Shown here: piece after piece, positions 16,550 through 25,338 of the stretch
How the letters are laid out: each line of letters begins with the position of its first letter
Position numbering within the stretch: the first letter of the stretch is position 1
Source of the DNA: JBGSIC01 sp041751875
GTDB lineage: Bacteria; Bdellovibrionota; FAC87; UBA2466; JACKAF01
Reading direction: 5' to 3'
DNA: 64,000 bases
Assembly: GCA_041751875.1 (NCBI GenBank)
Contig: JBGSIC010000013.1
Coordinates: forward strand, 1 to 64,000
Program-made: the position numbers and the translations under genes
The notes under the pieces: model-generated
What the model saw: the letters and a program-made list of their open reading frames with translations, nothing else
What the model was told of the DNA's origin: nothing
The model's database searches: none

Positions 16550-17362
16550 ATGAAGTGGAAGCTTTGGATATTAAGTTTTAGTTTTTTAGCGGTGGCGAGC
16601 ACGCCCGCTTTGGCCGAATATACGTACAATGGTTACAACCAGTACGACGCCTACTCGGGCGCCTACACACTGGGTGGAAATAGCCTGTACAACATCGCCG
16701 GACTCGGAGGGAATCTCTCCAACTACTACGGCAACAGTTACTCGCCCTACTCGTCTTCCTCGAGCTACCCTTACTCGTCAGGTTACGGCAGCTGTTCTTC
16801 TATTTACTACAGCAGCTGTGGCGCTTCGAACAATTTAGGCATGAGCGGTTACTATAACCCTTACTCAATGGGTAGCTACGGTAACGGTTACAACATGTAC
16901 GGTAGTTCTTACGGAAGCGGATACGGTTCGACCTATCCTTCCAGCTCGTACAACGGTTATTCGCCCTACACTTCTTCGTACTACGGTAGCAGCAACTACA
17001 ATTCCTACTACTCGTACTACACGCCTGGAACGGGCTACGATTACTACTACATTCCTGGAAGCAGCTACTACAACAACCAGAGCTCTGGTTACGGCGGCTA
17101 CAGCCCGTATGTTTCCAATTACAATTATTCTCCCGTCAATGTCACCATCAACTACACAGGTGGCACGACCACCACGAGTTTAGGTGGTTGCAACGGGGTA
17201 ACGATTCCTTGTGGAACCGATGTTATCGGAACGCCGACGATTACACCGATTCCTCCGGTGTTGGTGCCTCCGACGACGACGACGCCGTCGCAGAACACAA
17301 TCCCGACCAACCCGAGTCGGACTCGCGTCCCGCGCGGTGCGGATGCCTTGGTCCACCGATAG
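16550..17362 (+). CDS. Tyr/Ser/Gly/Asn-rich secreted protein
   Basis: 270 aa from ATG 16550, with GCGGAG upstream. Signal peptide ends near ALA-EY (residue 22). Residues about 23-200 are dominated by Tyr, Ser, Gly and Asn in loose YxSYYGS-like units, with one Cys pair. Then comes a Thr/Pro-rich tail with two more Cys. No known domain. Compositions like this occur in adhesive, amyloid-like or matrix proteins, and dense Tyr could allow cross-linking; this is inference. A sigma54 promoter precedes it, pointing to regulated rather than constant expression. Confidence 0.75.
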   Translation: MKWKLWILSFSFLAVASTPALAEYTYNGYNQYDAYSGAYTLGGNSLYNIAGLGGNLSNYYGNSYSPYSSSSSYPYSSGYGSCSSIYYSSCGASNNLGMSGYYNPYSMGSYGNGYNMYGSSYGSGYGSTYPSSSYNGYSPYTSSYYGSSNYNSYYSYYTPGTGYDYYYIPGSSYYNNQSSGYGGYSPYVSNYNYSPVNVTINYTGGTTTTSLGGCNGVTIPCGTDVIGTPTITPIPPVLVPPTTTTPSQNTIPTNPSRTRVPRGADALVHR

Positions 17363-17427
17363 CCAAAGCTTGATCGCAGATCGAGTCCCCGTACGAAAAG
17401 GGGAGAATCCACTCGATCTGTTGTAGC

Positions 17428-17512
17428 GGTAAAGGGTGACTTTCTGAGGACTTGCCTCCTCCCCCTTATGTGGCCCCGAAACACATACTGTTCTTGGGAA
17501 GTCACCTTTACC
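17428..17512. repeat. Long-loop inverted repeat
   Basis: GGTAAAGGGTGACTT (17428-17442) pairs with AAGTCACCTTTACC (17499-17512) apart from one bulged base, enclosing 56 bp. It lies between the Tyr-rich gene and the DksA-type gene. It ends in GGTAA/TTACC rather than GGTGCC, so it is kept apart from the other palindromes. Confidence 0.55.
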
Positions 17513-17571
17513 TCCTCCCCCAAAAAACCAGTGCATAATCAGCCGTTTACAGCTCAGTGGGGGGTCTTTGA

Positions 17572-17599
17572 TTGACTTTTTGTCCGGATTCGCTACAAA
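17572..17599 (+). promoter_or_regulatory. sigma70-type promoter of the DksA-type gene
   Basis: TTGACT (17572-17577), 16 bp, TACAAA (17594-17599), giving a leader of about 46 nt before ATG 17653. Confidence 0.5.
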
Positions 17600-17652
17600 T
17601 AACGATTCTGCTCAATCCTGAGCAGCCCAAGGTTCTTTTAGGAGTTCTAGAC

Positions 17653-18042
17653 ATGAAAAAGTCGGACCTGAATAAGTTCAAGAAGATGTTAGAGCTGAAA
17701 CTGCATAGCTTGCAGCAGGACTTTGGCGTGGAAGTAAACCAGTCGCCTGGTGAATCACTTGCTGATGTGAATGATCAGGCCAGTCTGGAAACGGAAAGAA
17801 GCTTTGGTCTGCGCATTCGCGACCGCGAGCGTAAACTTATTTCCAAGGTGCAGTCCGTTCTTCGCAAGATTGGGGACGGAACCTACGGTATCTGTGAATC
17901 GTGCGATGAACCCATCGGCATAAAGCGCCTCACGGCTCGTCCGGAAACCACCTATTGCATCAATTGCAAGGCGGAGATGGAAGAAGAAGAGCGCCGCGAA
18001 GAAATTAATCTCAAAAATACCCAAAGTGAGCAGCGCATCTAG
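17653..18042 (+). CDS. TraR/DksA-family transcription factor
   Basis: 129 aa from ATG 17653 with TTAGGAG upstream; the longer frame begins inside the promoter. A coiled-coil N-terminal half (about 1-85) is followed by the zinc finger CESC...CINC and an acidic helix. The coiled-coil tip carries DVNDQAS, the acidic patch that reaches the RNA polymerase active site in DksA. It would act with ppGpp, or alone, on rRNA and amino-acid promoters. Paralogues are common, so I do not give the symbol. Confidence 0.88.
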   Translation: MKKSDLNKFKKMLELKLHSLQQDFGVEVNQSPGESLADVNDQASLETERSFGLRIRDRERKLISKVQSVLRKIGDGTYGICESCDEPIGIKRLTARPETTYCINCKAEMEEEERREEINLKNTQSEQRI

Positions 18043-18185
18043 GGTCAACCCGCGCTTTCGTTCTCCTTGAATTCGCGGATGCTGTGCGCGCGTTTTCAAG
18101 AATCGCTTTCTAAATGCCTCTCTTGAAAGCACGTCCACACCGTGTGTGCATTCTTCCCGATCGAGGGGACGAGCTTATTTGGCGT

Positions 18186-18204
18186 GGGTATACACTGTAT
18201 ACCC
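18186..18204. other. Perfect hairpin between the DksA-type and metallopeptidase genes
   Basis: GGGTATAC and GTATACCC are separated by ACT. A second short hairpin, TGACGT-GAA-ACGTCA, follows at about 18217-18231. There is no T tract, so these look more like operator or RNA structures than terminators. The rest of 18043-18303 shows no gene. Confidence 0.45.
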
Positions 18205-18303
18205 CGTTAAGCCCCAATGACGTGAAACGTCACCGGTGAATGTATTCTCGTCGTCGGCTAAATCAAAAAATCCAATCGTTTCAATCGAGTTTACCGTCGC
18301 TCC

Positions 18304-18318
18304 TGGCACAAGGCCTGC
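18304..18318 (+). promoter_or_regulatory. sigma54 (-24/-12) promoter of the metallopeptidase lipoprotein
   Basis: TGGCAC (18304-18309), 5 bp, CTGC (18315-18318), with GG and GC exactly 12 bp apart. Transcription would start at about 18329, just before the GAGGAG ribosome site at 18334-18339. Confidence 0.6.
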
Positions 18319-18344
18319 TCTTACTATGCCGCAGAGGAGCATAC

Positions 18345-19421
18345 GTGTCCCAACGTTCATTCTTATCGTGGCTACTGCTTGCCTGTTTAGTGATAAACGG
18401 CTGCGCCCAGTACAATGTAAGCGGTCCGATCCGTATGCAGGTCTTCGCCCCTATTCAGGGCTCACACTGCGGATATCAAGCTCGCCCCCAGGTTCTGGAG
18501 ACAGTAACGAACGTGCGCAACCTGCGCGGCTCTATCGGCCAGGTCGTCACCCACTCAGGCACTCTCACTGGGGAAGATATCACCAACGGCAACTACCGAG
18601 CTGTTCACACTCAGTTTTCACAGACGGGTAACACCTACTATCCGCTCGATTTAGGCTCTCTGTGGGCGGGAAGTTTTTACTACGCGCTAGAAACCGCCTA
18701 CCGAATGTTTCGCGACCTCGAACCCACCATTTCCGATATGCGCATAGTCGCACTCGCCAACGGTGACCGCTTAGAAAATAGCCTTATTTTTCAAGAAGTA
18801 GAGATAGAAGACGGCGAAGACATTTTGGTCGATAACGCCGCTTTCGTTTATTTCGGCAACTCCGTAAACACCTTTATCAACGCTCCCATCCGAGAGCACT
18901 CTGATATCCCCATGGTTTTCAACATGGGCATCATGGTTCACGAGTATACGCACATGGTGATGAACTATCTCGTGAAAACCCCTCTCGCCAATTCGCTTTC
19001 GGAAGATTCTGTGGGCGATCGCGCTATTGGTGCGATGGACGAAGGGATTGCCGACTACTTTGGTTTTCTCACAAACCGCGATCCGAAATACTTTCTGTGC
19101 ACCGTTCCTGAGAGGACCTACCGGGATCTCTCGAAAGTGAAGTCTTACACCCAAGCGTATAAGGAAGCGATGCGAACCGGTTCCGGCTACCAAGCCCACT
19201 TGTTCGGCGCCTTCTTTGCCAGCGCACAATACTTCATGGGCGAACGCCTGAAGGATCACCCTCGGCACGCAAAAACTTTAATTCAGCTAATGAAACGCCT
19301 GGGCTCAGGAAGTTGTGGTTCAGCCAACTCCTTGGACTACAGCGCAATCGCACGCTGTCACGAAGGCGTCACTGGCGCGCACTCAGAGATTAGTTACGTG
19401 TACCGGCAGTTAGGATTTTAA
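18345..19421 (+). CDS. Lipoprotein with HExxH metallopeptidase signature (gluzincin-like)
   Basis: 358 aa from GTG 18345, which sits 5 nt after GAGGAG and just downstream of the sigma54 site; an ATG at 18240 lies upstream of both. Signal peptide with VINGC lipobox. HEYTHMV supplies the HExxH zinc ligands and DEGIADYFGFL, about 35 residues later, the third ligand in a Glu-x3-Asp helix, as in thermolysin-type gluzincins. It is probably anchored to the outer membrane and degrades protein. The next gene begins 1 bp after its stop and may be functionally tied. Confidence 0.78.
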   Translation: MSQRSFLSWLLLACLVINGCAQYNVSGPIRMQVFAPIQGSHCGYQARPQVLETVTNVRNLRGSIGQVVTHSGTLTGEDITNGNYRAVHTQFSQTGNTYYPLDLGSLWAGSFYYALETAYRMFRDLEPTISDMRIVALANGDRLENSLIFQEVEIEDGEDILVDNAAFVYFGNSVNTFINAPIREHSDIPMVFNMGIMVHEYTHMVMNYLVKTPLANSLSEDSVGDRAIGAMDEGIADYFGFLTNRDPKYFLCTVPERTYRDLSKVKSYTQAYKEAMRTGSGYQAHLFGAFFASAQYFMGERLKDHPRHAKTLIQLMKRLGSGSCGSANSLDYSAIARCHEGVTGAHSEISYVYRQLGF

Positions 19422-19422
19422 C

Positions 19423-20103
19423 GTGAAGTTTTGGATTTCCATTTTAGTCTTTATGTTGCTGCAAGCGGGCGGACCTGCGTTTGCAAAGTCCAAAAAGCGC
19501 CGCCTGCATATTCCTCTCATGTCTCAAAAGAAAATTTCTTACGTGGCACCGAAACGTTCCACGGCTCGTGCCTACTCGCGCGTTCAGAGCCGCTATCGTC
19601 ACCAGCCGATCAAACGAGCGATGAGCTTGGCTGTTCAATTCGGCATCATCAGTCAGCGTTCTAGTTCGCCAGGATCTTTGCTGGGCATTAACGCCCACAT
19701 GGGTCTCCGCTTTCTTCTAGCGATGCCCATCAGCCGCAATTTCACCTTGGAACCGGTGGCAGGTTATTATTTCGACCGTTCAAGCCTGGCCTCGGTATCG
19801 CTGACACATCACTGGCTTGAGACGGGCGCCAACGCCCTTTATATCATCCGCGCTTCGCACAAAACGCAGTACCGTTTAGGTGCGGCCGGGCGCTTTGATA
19901 TGCGCTGGAATCGTGTGAGCGCACCGGAGAACTCTGACGGCAGTTCGCTTCAGATGGGAGTCAGAATGGGACCCACCGTAGGTCTTAGCACCATGCTCAA
20001 TCGAAAGACGCAGCTCATCACCAACGCCGAAGTGACGTGGGACATCACCCGCGGGTGGAACATCCACCCAGCCCTCTATATCGGCCTCGCTTTTCCCTTA
20101 TAG
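19423..20103 (+). CDS. Predicted outer-membrane beta-barrel protein
   Basis: 226 aa, GTG start one base after the metallopeptidase stop codon, so translation is probably coupled. Signal peptide ends near AFA-KS (about residue 21). A basic linker (about 22-65) precedes alternating hydrophobic strands and a terminal IGLAFPL typical of barrels. No family recognised. Confidence 0.65.
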   Translation: MKFWISILVFMLLQAGGPAFAKSKKRRLHIPLMSQKKISYVAPKRSTARAYSRVQSRYRHQPIKRAMSLAVQFGIISQRSSSPGSLLGINAHMGLRFLLAMPISRNFTLEPVAGYYFDRSSLASVSLTHHWLETGANALYIIRASHKTQYRLGAAGRFDMRWNRVSAPENSDGSSLQMGVRMGPTVGLSTMLNRKTQLITNAEVTWDITRGWNIHPALYIGLAFPL

Positions 20104-20137
20104 AATTTGAGATCCTTCGGGCTAAAGCCCTCTGGAT

Positions 20138-20168
20138 AAAATGTGTCGAGCTTCACTCGACCCATTTT
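20138..20168. terminator. Bidirectional terminator
   Basis: AAAATG(T)GTCGAG (20138-20150) pairs with CTCGAC(C)CATTTT (20156-20168) across a 5-nt loop. It gives a T tract on either strand and separates the barrel gene from the convergent HU gene. Confidence 0.75.
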
Positions 20169-20439
20169 AGCTAAGTAAGGATTTGAACTCTTTACCCGCA
20201 CGGAACTTAGGTACCCAGTGCGCTTTAATGCGAATCTCTTCCCCCGTCTGAGGGTTTCTGCCTTTACGAGCAGAGCGTTTGCTCTTCAAAAATGTTCCGA
20301 AACCAACCAATCGAATCGGGTTTCCCTTCTTCACATTTTTTCTCAAGATATCAATCGCGGCGTCTAAAACGCGTTGGCAATCTGCTTTTGTGAGTTTTGT
20401 TTGTTCTGCAACGTTGTTCACCAAGTCGTTCTTATTCAT
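20167..20439 (-). CDS. hup: HU-type histone-like DNA-binding protein
   Basis: 90 aa, the standard HU length. MNKNDLV at the start, IRLVGFGTF at about 43-51 and GRNPQTGEEI at about 61-70 (arm tip with the intercalating Pro) are diagnostic. It compacts and bends DNA without strong sequence preference. It is the second HU/IHF protein in the window, beside the IHF-like gene at 4518. Confidence 0.93.
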   Translation of the reverse strand: MNKNDLVNNVAEQTKLTKADCQRVLDAAIDILRKNVKKGNPIRLVGFGTFLKSKRSARKGRNPQTGEEIRIKAHWVPKFRAGKEFKSLLS

Positions 20440-20621
20440 GTTGTCTCCACAATAAACTGGCTTGCGACGAATCGATGGGGAAGCACCACTTGTATCCCCG
20501 TCAGTCGCACAAGAAGTTAGAAAATATAAGGAAAAAACGATCGAGCGGCAAGTCTGTTTTACACAGAATCACTTTAGTTTGCAGCGTTTACTCCCGCGAC
20601 TCTTTCAAGCAGTATAAGAGA

Positions 20622-21422
20622 ATGGAATATTTTCATCAGCCGAATATCGATCCCGTGTTGTTTCATCTTTGGGGGCCCCTTCAAATCAGGTGGTACTCGC
20701 TACTGTACGTTGGCGGCTTCCTCGTGGGATGTATGGTGCTACGGCGACTTTCCAAGGAACCACGGTTTGGCTACACCTCGGAACACATCGATCAATTCAC
20801 CATGTGGGTACTGCTGGGTGGGGTAATTGGAGCGCGCATCTTCTACTGTGTGGTTTACGACCCACGTGCACTAATACAAAATCCCCTTTTTCTCTTTCAG
20901 ATTTATCGGGGCGGGTTGTCGTTCCATGGCGGCTTTATCGGCACCATGGTGGCAGGGATTCTTTTTTGCCGTAAAAATAATATCAAAATTTGGAATTTTC
21001 TCGATGCCATGTGCATCGCCGCTCCGCTGGGACTCGCCATGGGCCGCATGGGAAATTTTATCAACGGGGAACTCTACGGCCGAGTGTCTTATGTCCCCTG
21101 GGCGGTCATCTTTCGTACAGGAGGCCCGCAACCCCGGCATCCCTCTCAACTTTACGAACTTTTGCTTGAGGGGGTGATTCTCTTCACCGGTCTTTGGTTA
21201 GCACGGAAAAAGCTAAATAAGCCGGGCCAGATCAGTGTGGCTTTTATCTTAGGTTACAGCGCATGCCGATTTATCGTCGAGAGCTTCCGTGAACCCGATG
21301 CACATCTTGGTTATTTGGCGCTGGGACTCACTATGGGGCAAATTCTCTCGCTCGTGATGGCGAGTTCAGGATTGGCTTTATGGGCGGTCCTTCGACCCCG
21401 TTGGAAGAAAATGGCGGCTTAG
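20622..21422 (+). CDS. lgt: Prolipoprotein diacylglyceryl transferase
   Basis: 266 aa from ATG 20622, the usual Lgt length; the longer frame overlaps the divergent HU gene. Several membrane segments, GGLSFHGGFIG (about 96-106), the Lgt signature GRMGNFINGELYGR (about 138-151) and HPSQLYE (about 172-178). It transfers diacylglycerol to the lipobox Cys of prolipoproteins, several of which are encoded nearby. It overlaps the convergent coiled-coil gene by 4 bp. Confidence 0.95.
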   Translation: MEYFHQPNIDPVLFHLWGPLQIRWYSLLYVGGFLVGCMVLRRLSKEPRFGYTSEHIDQFTMWVLLGGVIGARIFYCVVYDPRALIQNPLFLFQIYRGGLSFHGGFIGTMVAGILFCRKNNIKIWNFLDAMCIAAPLGLAMGRMGNFINGELYGRVSYVPWAVIFRTGGPQPRHPSQLYELLLEGVILFTGLWLARKKLNKPGQISVAFILGYSACRFIVESFREPDAHLGYLALGLTMGQILSLVMASSGLALWAVLRPRWKKMAA

Positions 21423-21676
21423 GAGCTCTTTCGCCATTCGGAAGTAATCAGGCGCAGGCGGCGCTTGATGGTCTGCTTTTCTAACAGCAATTTGTTCCCA
21501 ATTTTACGTTCCAGTTTCTTCTTAGAGCGCGAAAGCTGGTCCACGAGCTTGCGTATGTCAATCGAGTGGTGCGAACCGAATTGGGAACGCCGTTCGCCTT
21601 CTTTTTTCAAATGCTTGAGGACGCCTTCCAAATCTTCGTAAACGCGCAGAAGCTGATCCATCTTGGGTGATTTCAT
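21419..21676 (-). CDS. Small basic coiled-coil protein, unknown
   Basis: 85 aa, rich in Lys, Arg, Glu and Leu in heptad-like spacing, with no signal peptide or membrane segment. Probably cytoplasmic. I do not recognise a family. It overlaps the convergent end of lgt by 4 bp. Confidence 0.6.
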   Translation of the reverse strand: MKSPKMDQLLRVYEDLEGVLKHLKKEGERRSQFGSHHSIDIRKLVDQLSRSKKKLERKIGNKLLLEKQTIKRRLRLITSEWRKSS

Positions 21677-21762
21677 GGCTCGTCGTATTTTTGGGTTAAA
21701 CCTGTAACGGATACCCTAGCGGAAAATAAGGTCGAGTCCAAGAAGCGACTAGTCGAAGCGGA

Positions 21763-22506
21763 TCAGCCTGTCGCGGGGAGGAAAAGGGTCAGGCCAACCG
21801 TGGTGGAGAAAAAGCTACGAAAGTGGTCTTTGTTGTAGGTCCGAGCACGAACCGTTGCGTTACGTAAATCGAAGGTCAACGCGAGGGATCGGTTGAAGTA
21901 GAACCGGAAACCTACGCCCAGATTAAATCCTGGGTTCCATTTCGTAAGGGTAATCGTTTCTGAAGGCATGGTCGTTGCACCAGTAGACTTGTAATTGACT
22001 GTTCGTGTCTGGCCAAAAGCCACGCCGGCAACGGCGTAGAAATCAAATGTCACCACCCAGGAGCCGGCGAGACGAATCTTGCCGTAAAACGGCGTGATGA
22101 TGAGGTTAGAGCTTCCGACCATCAACGGGTGCGCGTTGTCCAAGCCGTAATTGCTGCCATCACCAATGTGATCCGCCGCCTCGCTCTGCAAGGTATTGAT
22201 CAAAAAACTGCCCACGCTAGGAAAGTGATACTGAAAATCGCCAATCTCCCACCCAATGCTATCAGTAAAGTGGTAACTCGCACGGCCCCCGACCATATAG
22301 GTTTTCACGACGGATTCGTACGGAAGCAGACCTCCGTTTACGCCGATCTCAAAACTTCCCGCACGAAAGTAAGTTTTATTGCGAACAACCGCTGAAATTT
22401 CTCGCTCGTATTCGTTCTTGGGGGTAAGCGCCTTTTCTGCCTCTGCGGCAAAACTTTGCGAAGAATAAACACCCAGAAGTAAACACAACGCTGCGAAGAG
22501 TTTCAT
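21763..22506 (-). CDS. Outer-membrane beta-barrel protein, myxobacterial/Bdellovibrio type
   Basis: 247 aa from ATG 22506, which begins the signal peptide (cleavage near SFA-AE); the longer frame adds 30 residues. The opening charged helix, then the pattern FEIGVNGGLLPYES, VGGRASYHF, GWEIGDFQYHFPS and a C-terminal strand LTLFLPATG agree with the outer-membrane barrel family shared by Myxococcus and Bdellovibrio relatives. Function unknown. Confidence 0.75.
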   Translation of the reverse strand: MKLFAALCLLLGVYSSQSFAAEAEKALTPKNEYEREISAVVRNKTYFRAGSFEIGVNGGLLPYESVVKTYMVGGRASYHFTDSIGWEIGDFQYHFPSVGSFLINTLQSEAADHIGDGSNYGLDNAHPLMVGSSNLIITPFYGKIRLAGSWVVTFDFYAVAGVAFGQTRTVNYKSTGATTMPSETITLTKWNPGFNLGVGFRFYFNRSLALTFDLRNATVRARTYNKDHFRSFFSTTVGLTLFLPATG

Positions 22507-22598
22507 ATTTAACCTATTATGCAGGAATTTTCGCCATTTGGCCATGAGGCGATATAACGTGACTTCCCTCGAAGAGTTGCCAGAATAAGAGGACAAAC

Positions 22599-23243
22599 AT
22601 GGATGATCCTCGCCTTCAACGCATCGCGCTTCTAGTGCCCATCTTCCTGCTGTCGCTTTGCATTCATGAATTCGCGCATGGATGGGTGGCGTATCTGCGC
22701 GGAGATGACACAGCGAAGCAATCTGGCAGGCTCACACTCAACCCCATCGCGCACGCGGATCTCTTCGGCACGCTGATCATTCCGCTATTCTGTCTCTACT
22801 ATAATTTGTTTTTTATCGGGTGGGCAAAACCGGTACCCGTAGATCCCAGAAACATGAAGTACGGCATTAAAGATATGTCTCTAGTCGCCGCGGCCGGTCC
22901 TATTTCGAACATTTTAATAGCGCTTCTTGCGACCGGCGCTTTGGCGTTGAGTTTTCATCTTCCCTTGAGTGTGGATACTTTGCGGTTGGTGCAATTGATC
23001 GGTGTGACGACCATTCAAATCAATCTTATGCTTGCCGTATTTAATTTAATCCCTTGCCCGCCGCTCGACGGCTTTCGGATTATCCAGGCTTTTTTGCCCT
23101 TAGGTTTCTTGATTCGTTTTCAGCGCATGGAGAATGCAATTGGCGTTGCGTTCATGCTACTGATTTATTTCCTACCGGGTGGTTTTCAGATCATTTCGGT
23201 TCCCGTGCAATACGCTTTTCGCACGATGATTTCTTGGATTTAG
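22599..23243 (+). CDS. Site-2 protease family (M50) membrane peptidase
   Basis: 214 aa with about five or six membrane segments. HEFAHGWVAY at about 23-32 has the HExxH zinc motif within a membrane helix, and NLIPCPPLDGFRI at about 149-161 is the N-x-x-P-x-x-x-DG motif that supplies the third ligand. It belongs to the minimal group without PDZ or CBS domains. Its substrate is unknown. Confidence 0.88.
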   Translation: MDDPRLQRIALLVPIFLLSLCIHEFAHGWVAYLRGDDTAKQSGRLTLNPIAHADLFGTLIIPLFCLYYNLFFIGWAKPVPVDPRNMKYGIKDMSLVAAAGPISNILIALLATGALALSFHLPLSVDTLRLVQLIGVTTIQINLMLAVFNLIPCPPLDGFRIIQAFLPLGFLIRFQRMENAIGVAFMLLIYFLPGGFQIISVPVQYAFRTMISWI

Positions 23244-23290
23244 AGATTGCTTCGTCCCGCCACGCTGCGCTCGCGGTCCTCGCAATGACA
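23243..23290. repeat. REP-like interspersed repeat (ATTGCTTCG...CGCAATGACA), copy 1
   Basis: Begins in the stop codon of the M50 gene. GAGATTGCTTCGTC and CCTCGCAATGACA are shared with 46149-46185, while the middle differs; ATTGC/GCAAT can pair. Similar short repeats are scattered in many bacterial genomes. Confidence 0.7.
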
Positions 23291-23310
23291 TACTCAGTTC
23301 GTTAATCTCA

Positions 23311-25338
23311 CTAAGATAAATGGATGGGATCGATGTCGGCAGACATTTGGACGGGCGTCTTTTGCTTCTCGAAGAAAGCATACGCAAGCGCAACGGCCTG
23401 CTGCACTTCTTTCACCGTGCGCGCTTTCATCAAACACTGCCACCGATAGAGATTTTTCACACGCGAGAGCGGCGCTTCCGATGGCCCCAAGAGCTGTACT
23501 TTTCCTGGTTCCGTCTTCTGCAAAATTTCCATGGTTACCTGGTGTGCAAACGTTCTCACAACGTCACGATTACGGTGCTGAAAGCGCAACAGAGCCAAAC
23601 GCACGGCGGGTGGATAGCCACAGTTTTGTCTCGCCGCAAGTTCTTGATCGTAAAACTTCTCGGGCTGGTTTTCCGCCGCTGTCCGCAGCGCAAAATGATC
23701 CGGATTAAGTGTTTGAATGACCACTTCCCCCGCAATGTTAGCTCGTCCCGCTCGACCTGCGACTTGAGTCACCACCTGGAAGGTGCGCTCGTGCGCACGA
23801 AAGTCCGGTAAACTGAGAGAAGCGTCCGCTAGCAAAATTCCCACGAGGCCAATGCCTGGAAAATCATGCCCTTTGGTGATCATCTGCGTGCCGATCACAA
23901 TGTCCCAATCGCCCGCCGCAATCCCTTTTAAAAGTTTCTCAAGGGCTTTTCGGGTCTTTACCACACTACGGTCCATGCGGGTGATTCTTGCCGTCGGTAA
24001 AAGTTCCGCTAGCTTCTTTTCCAGTTGCTCAGTACCTACCCCCATGGGCTCAAAGTGGACCCCGGCGCATTTGGCGCAGCTATTGGGGGGTGGAGTGTGC
24101 GCCCCACAATAGTGGCACTTGAGAACGGGAGGGCGCTGATAAAACGTCAGCGAAACATCGCAGTTTTTGCACTGGGGAGTGTATCCACAATCACGGCAGT
24201 ACAAGAAGTGCGCATAACCAAGCCGGTTCAGATAAAGCAGTGCTTGCTGTTTATTCGCAAGACTCGCCTCCAACTTTCGAAGCATCGTACGACTCAGCCA
24301 GGGCGTATCGGTAGAAACAAACTCATCCTTATTCTTAAGGTCGACAAAAATCGGCTTGGGCATGGGCCGATTCATAATACGTTCCGGCAAGCGCACCAGT
24401 TGATACTTTCCACTCTGCGCGTTGGCATAACTTTCCAGAGAAGGCGTCGCCGAACCCAAAATCACACGCGCGCCCATCATCTTGGCGCGTACCACGGCGA
24501 CATCGCGCGCGTGATAGCGCAGAGAATCTTCTTGCTTGAACGAAGCTTCTTGCTCTTCGTCGACGACGATAAGCCCGAGATTCTTGACGGGCGCAAAGAT
24601 GGCCGAGCGCGCACCGATGACGACACGAGCTTCCCCCTTAAAAATGCGCTGCCACTGATGGTGGCGCTCCTTCGGCGTCAAATCACTGTGCAAGACCGCA
24701 GTCTGAGTCGGAAAGCGCGAAGAAAAACGCCCCAGAAGTTGTGGGGTCAGTGCAATTTCTGGCGCAAGCACAATGGCGCTTCGCCCCTCTTCTAAAGTTT
24801 TCTCCAGAACCCGCATATAAACTTCCGTTTTTCCGCTACCGGTCACGCCGTAAAGTAGGGTTGGCTTACCGTCCTCCCCGGCTAGGATCGCTTCGAGCGC
24901 CTGGCTCTGCAGAGGCATCAGCTCAGGAACAGCAATGTCGTGGGGCAAAAGTCCCATGGGTTCTGAAGGTGCCAGACCATCGGGAGTGCTTTCGTCCTTC
25001 TTCTTTTTCGCAGGTTTGTGGTTCCACGCGTCCTTGGGAATGGCCGCCGTCAACACCTCACCGATTGGGCAGCAATAGTATTCGGCCACCCAACGCAAAA
25101 ACCGCAGCATTGGCTCATCAAACAAGGGTTCTTCAAACAGAATGCTCTGAATCGCTTTGAGTCGTTTCGGATCGATATCCGTCCCATCAGGAAGTCCCAC
25201 CACAAAAGCGTGCGTGGGTTTATTGCGAAAGGAAACTTGCACAAGAGAGCCAGGAGCCAGATTTTCTTTAAGGCTGTCTTCAGCGAGGTAGTGAAAGGTA
25301 CGCGAGACCCGGTAGGGGACCGCAACGTCGACAATCAT
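23311..25338 (-). CDS. priA: Primosomal replication restart helicase PriA
   Basis: 675 aa. An N-terminal DNA-binding domain, then a helicase core with Walker A GVTGSGKT at 164-171, motif Ia LAPEIALTPQL, and motif II DEEQ at 260-263. A zinc region with four CxxC pairs follows (CRDC, CKNC, CHYC, CAKC), then the second helicase lobe with GTQMITKGHDFPG. It reloads the replication machinery at collapsed forks. Motif II reads DEEQ where the common PriA form is DEEH. It is somewhat shorter than the E. coli enzyme. Its ATG overlaps the upstream stop as ATGA, so it is coupled to the preceding gene. Confidence 0.95.
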   Translation of the reverse strand: MIVDVAVPYRVSRTFHYLAEDSLKENLAPGSLVQVSFRNKPTHAFVVGLPDGTDIDPKRLKAIQSILFEEPLFDEPMLRFLRWVAEYYCCPIGEVLTAAIPKDAWNHKPAKKKKDESTPDGLAPSEPMGLLPHDIAVPELMPLQSQALEAILAGEDGKPTLLYGVTGSGKTEVYMRVLEKTLEEGRSAIVLAPEIALTPQLLGRFSSRFPTQTAVLHSDLTPKERHHQWQRIFKGEARVVIGARSAIFAPVKNLGLIVVDEEQEASFKQEDSLRYHARDVAVVRAKMMGARVILGSATPSLESYANAQSGKYQLVRLPERIMNRPMPKPIFVDLKNKDEFVSTDTPWLSRTMLRKLEASLANKQQALLYLNRLGYAHFLYCRDCGYTPQCKNCDVSLTFYQRPPVLKCHYCGAHTPPPNSCAKCAGVHFEPMGVGTEQLEKKLAELLPTARITRMDRSVVKTRKALEKLLKGIAAGDWDIVIGTQMITKGHDFPGIGLVGILLADASLSLPDFRAHERTFQVVTQVAGRAGRANIAGEVVIQTLNPDHFALRTAAENQPEKFYDQELAARQNCGYPPAVRLALLRFQHRNRDVVRTFAHQVTMEILQKTEPGKVQLLGPSEAPLSRVKNLYRWQCLMKARTVKEVQQAVALAYAFFEKQKTPVQMSADIDPIHLS

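Noticed and set aside
16620..17110. CRISPR-like short repeats
   Set aside because: They are degenerate Tyr/Ser/Gly codon repeats inside a coding frame with no constant repeat or spacer length.
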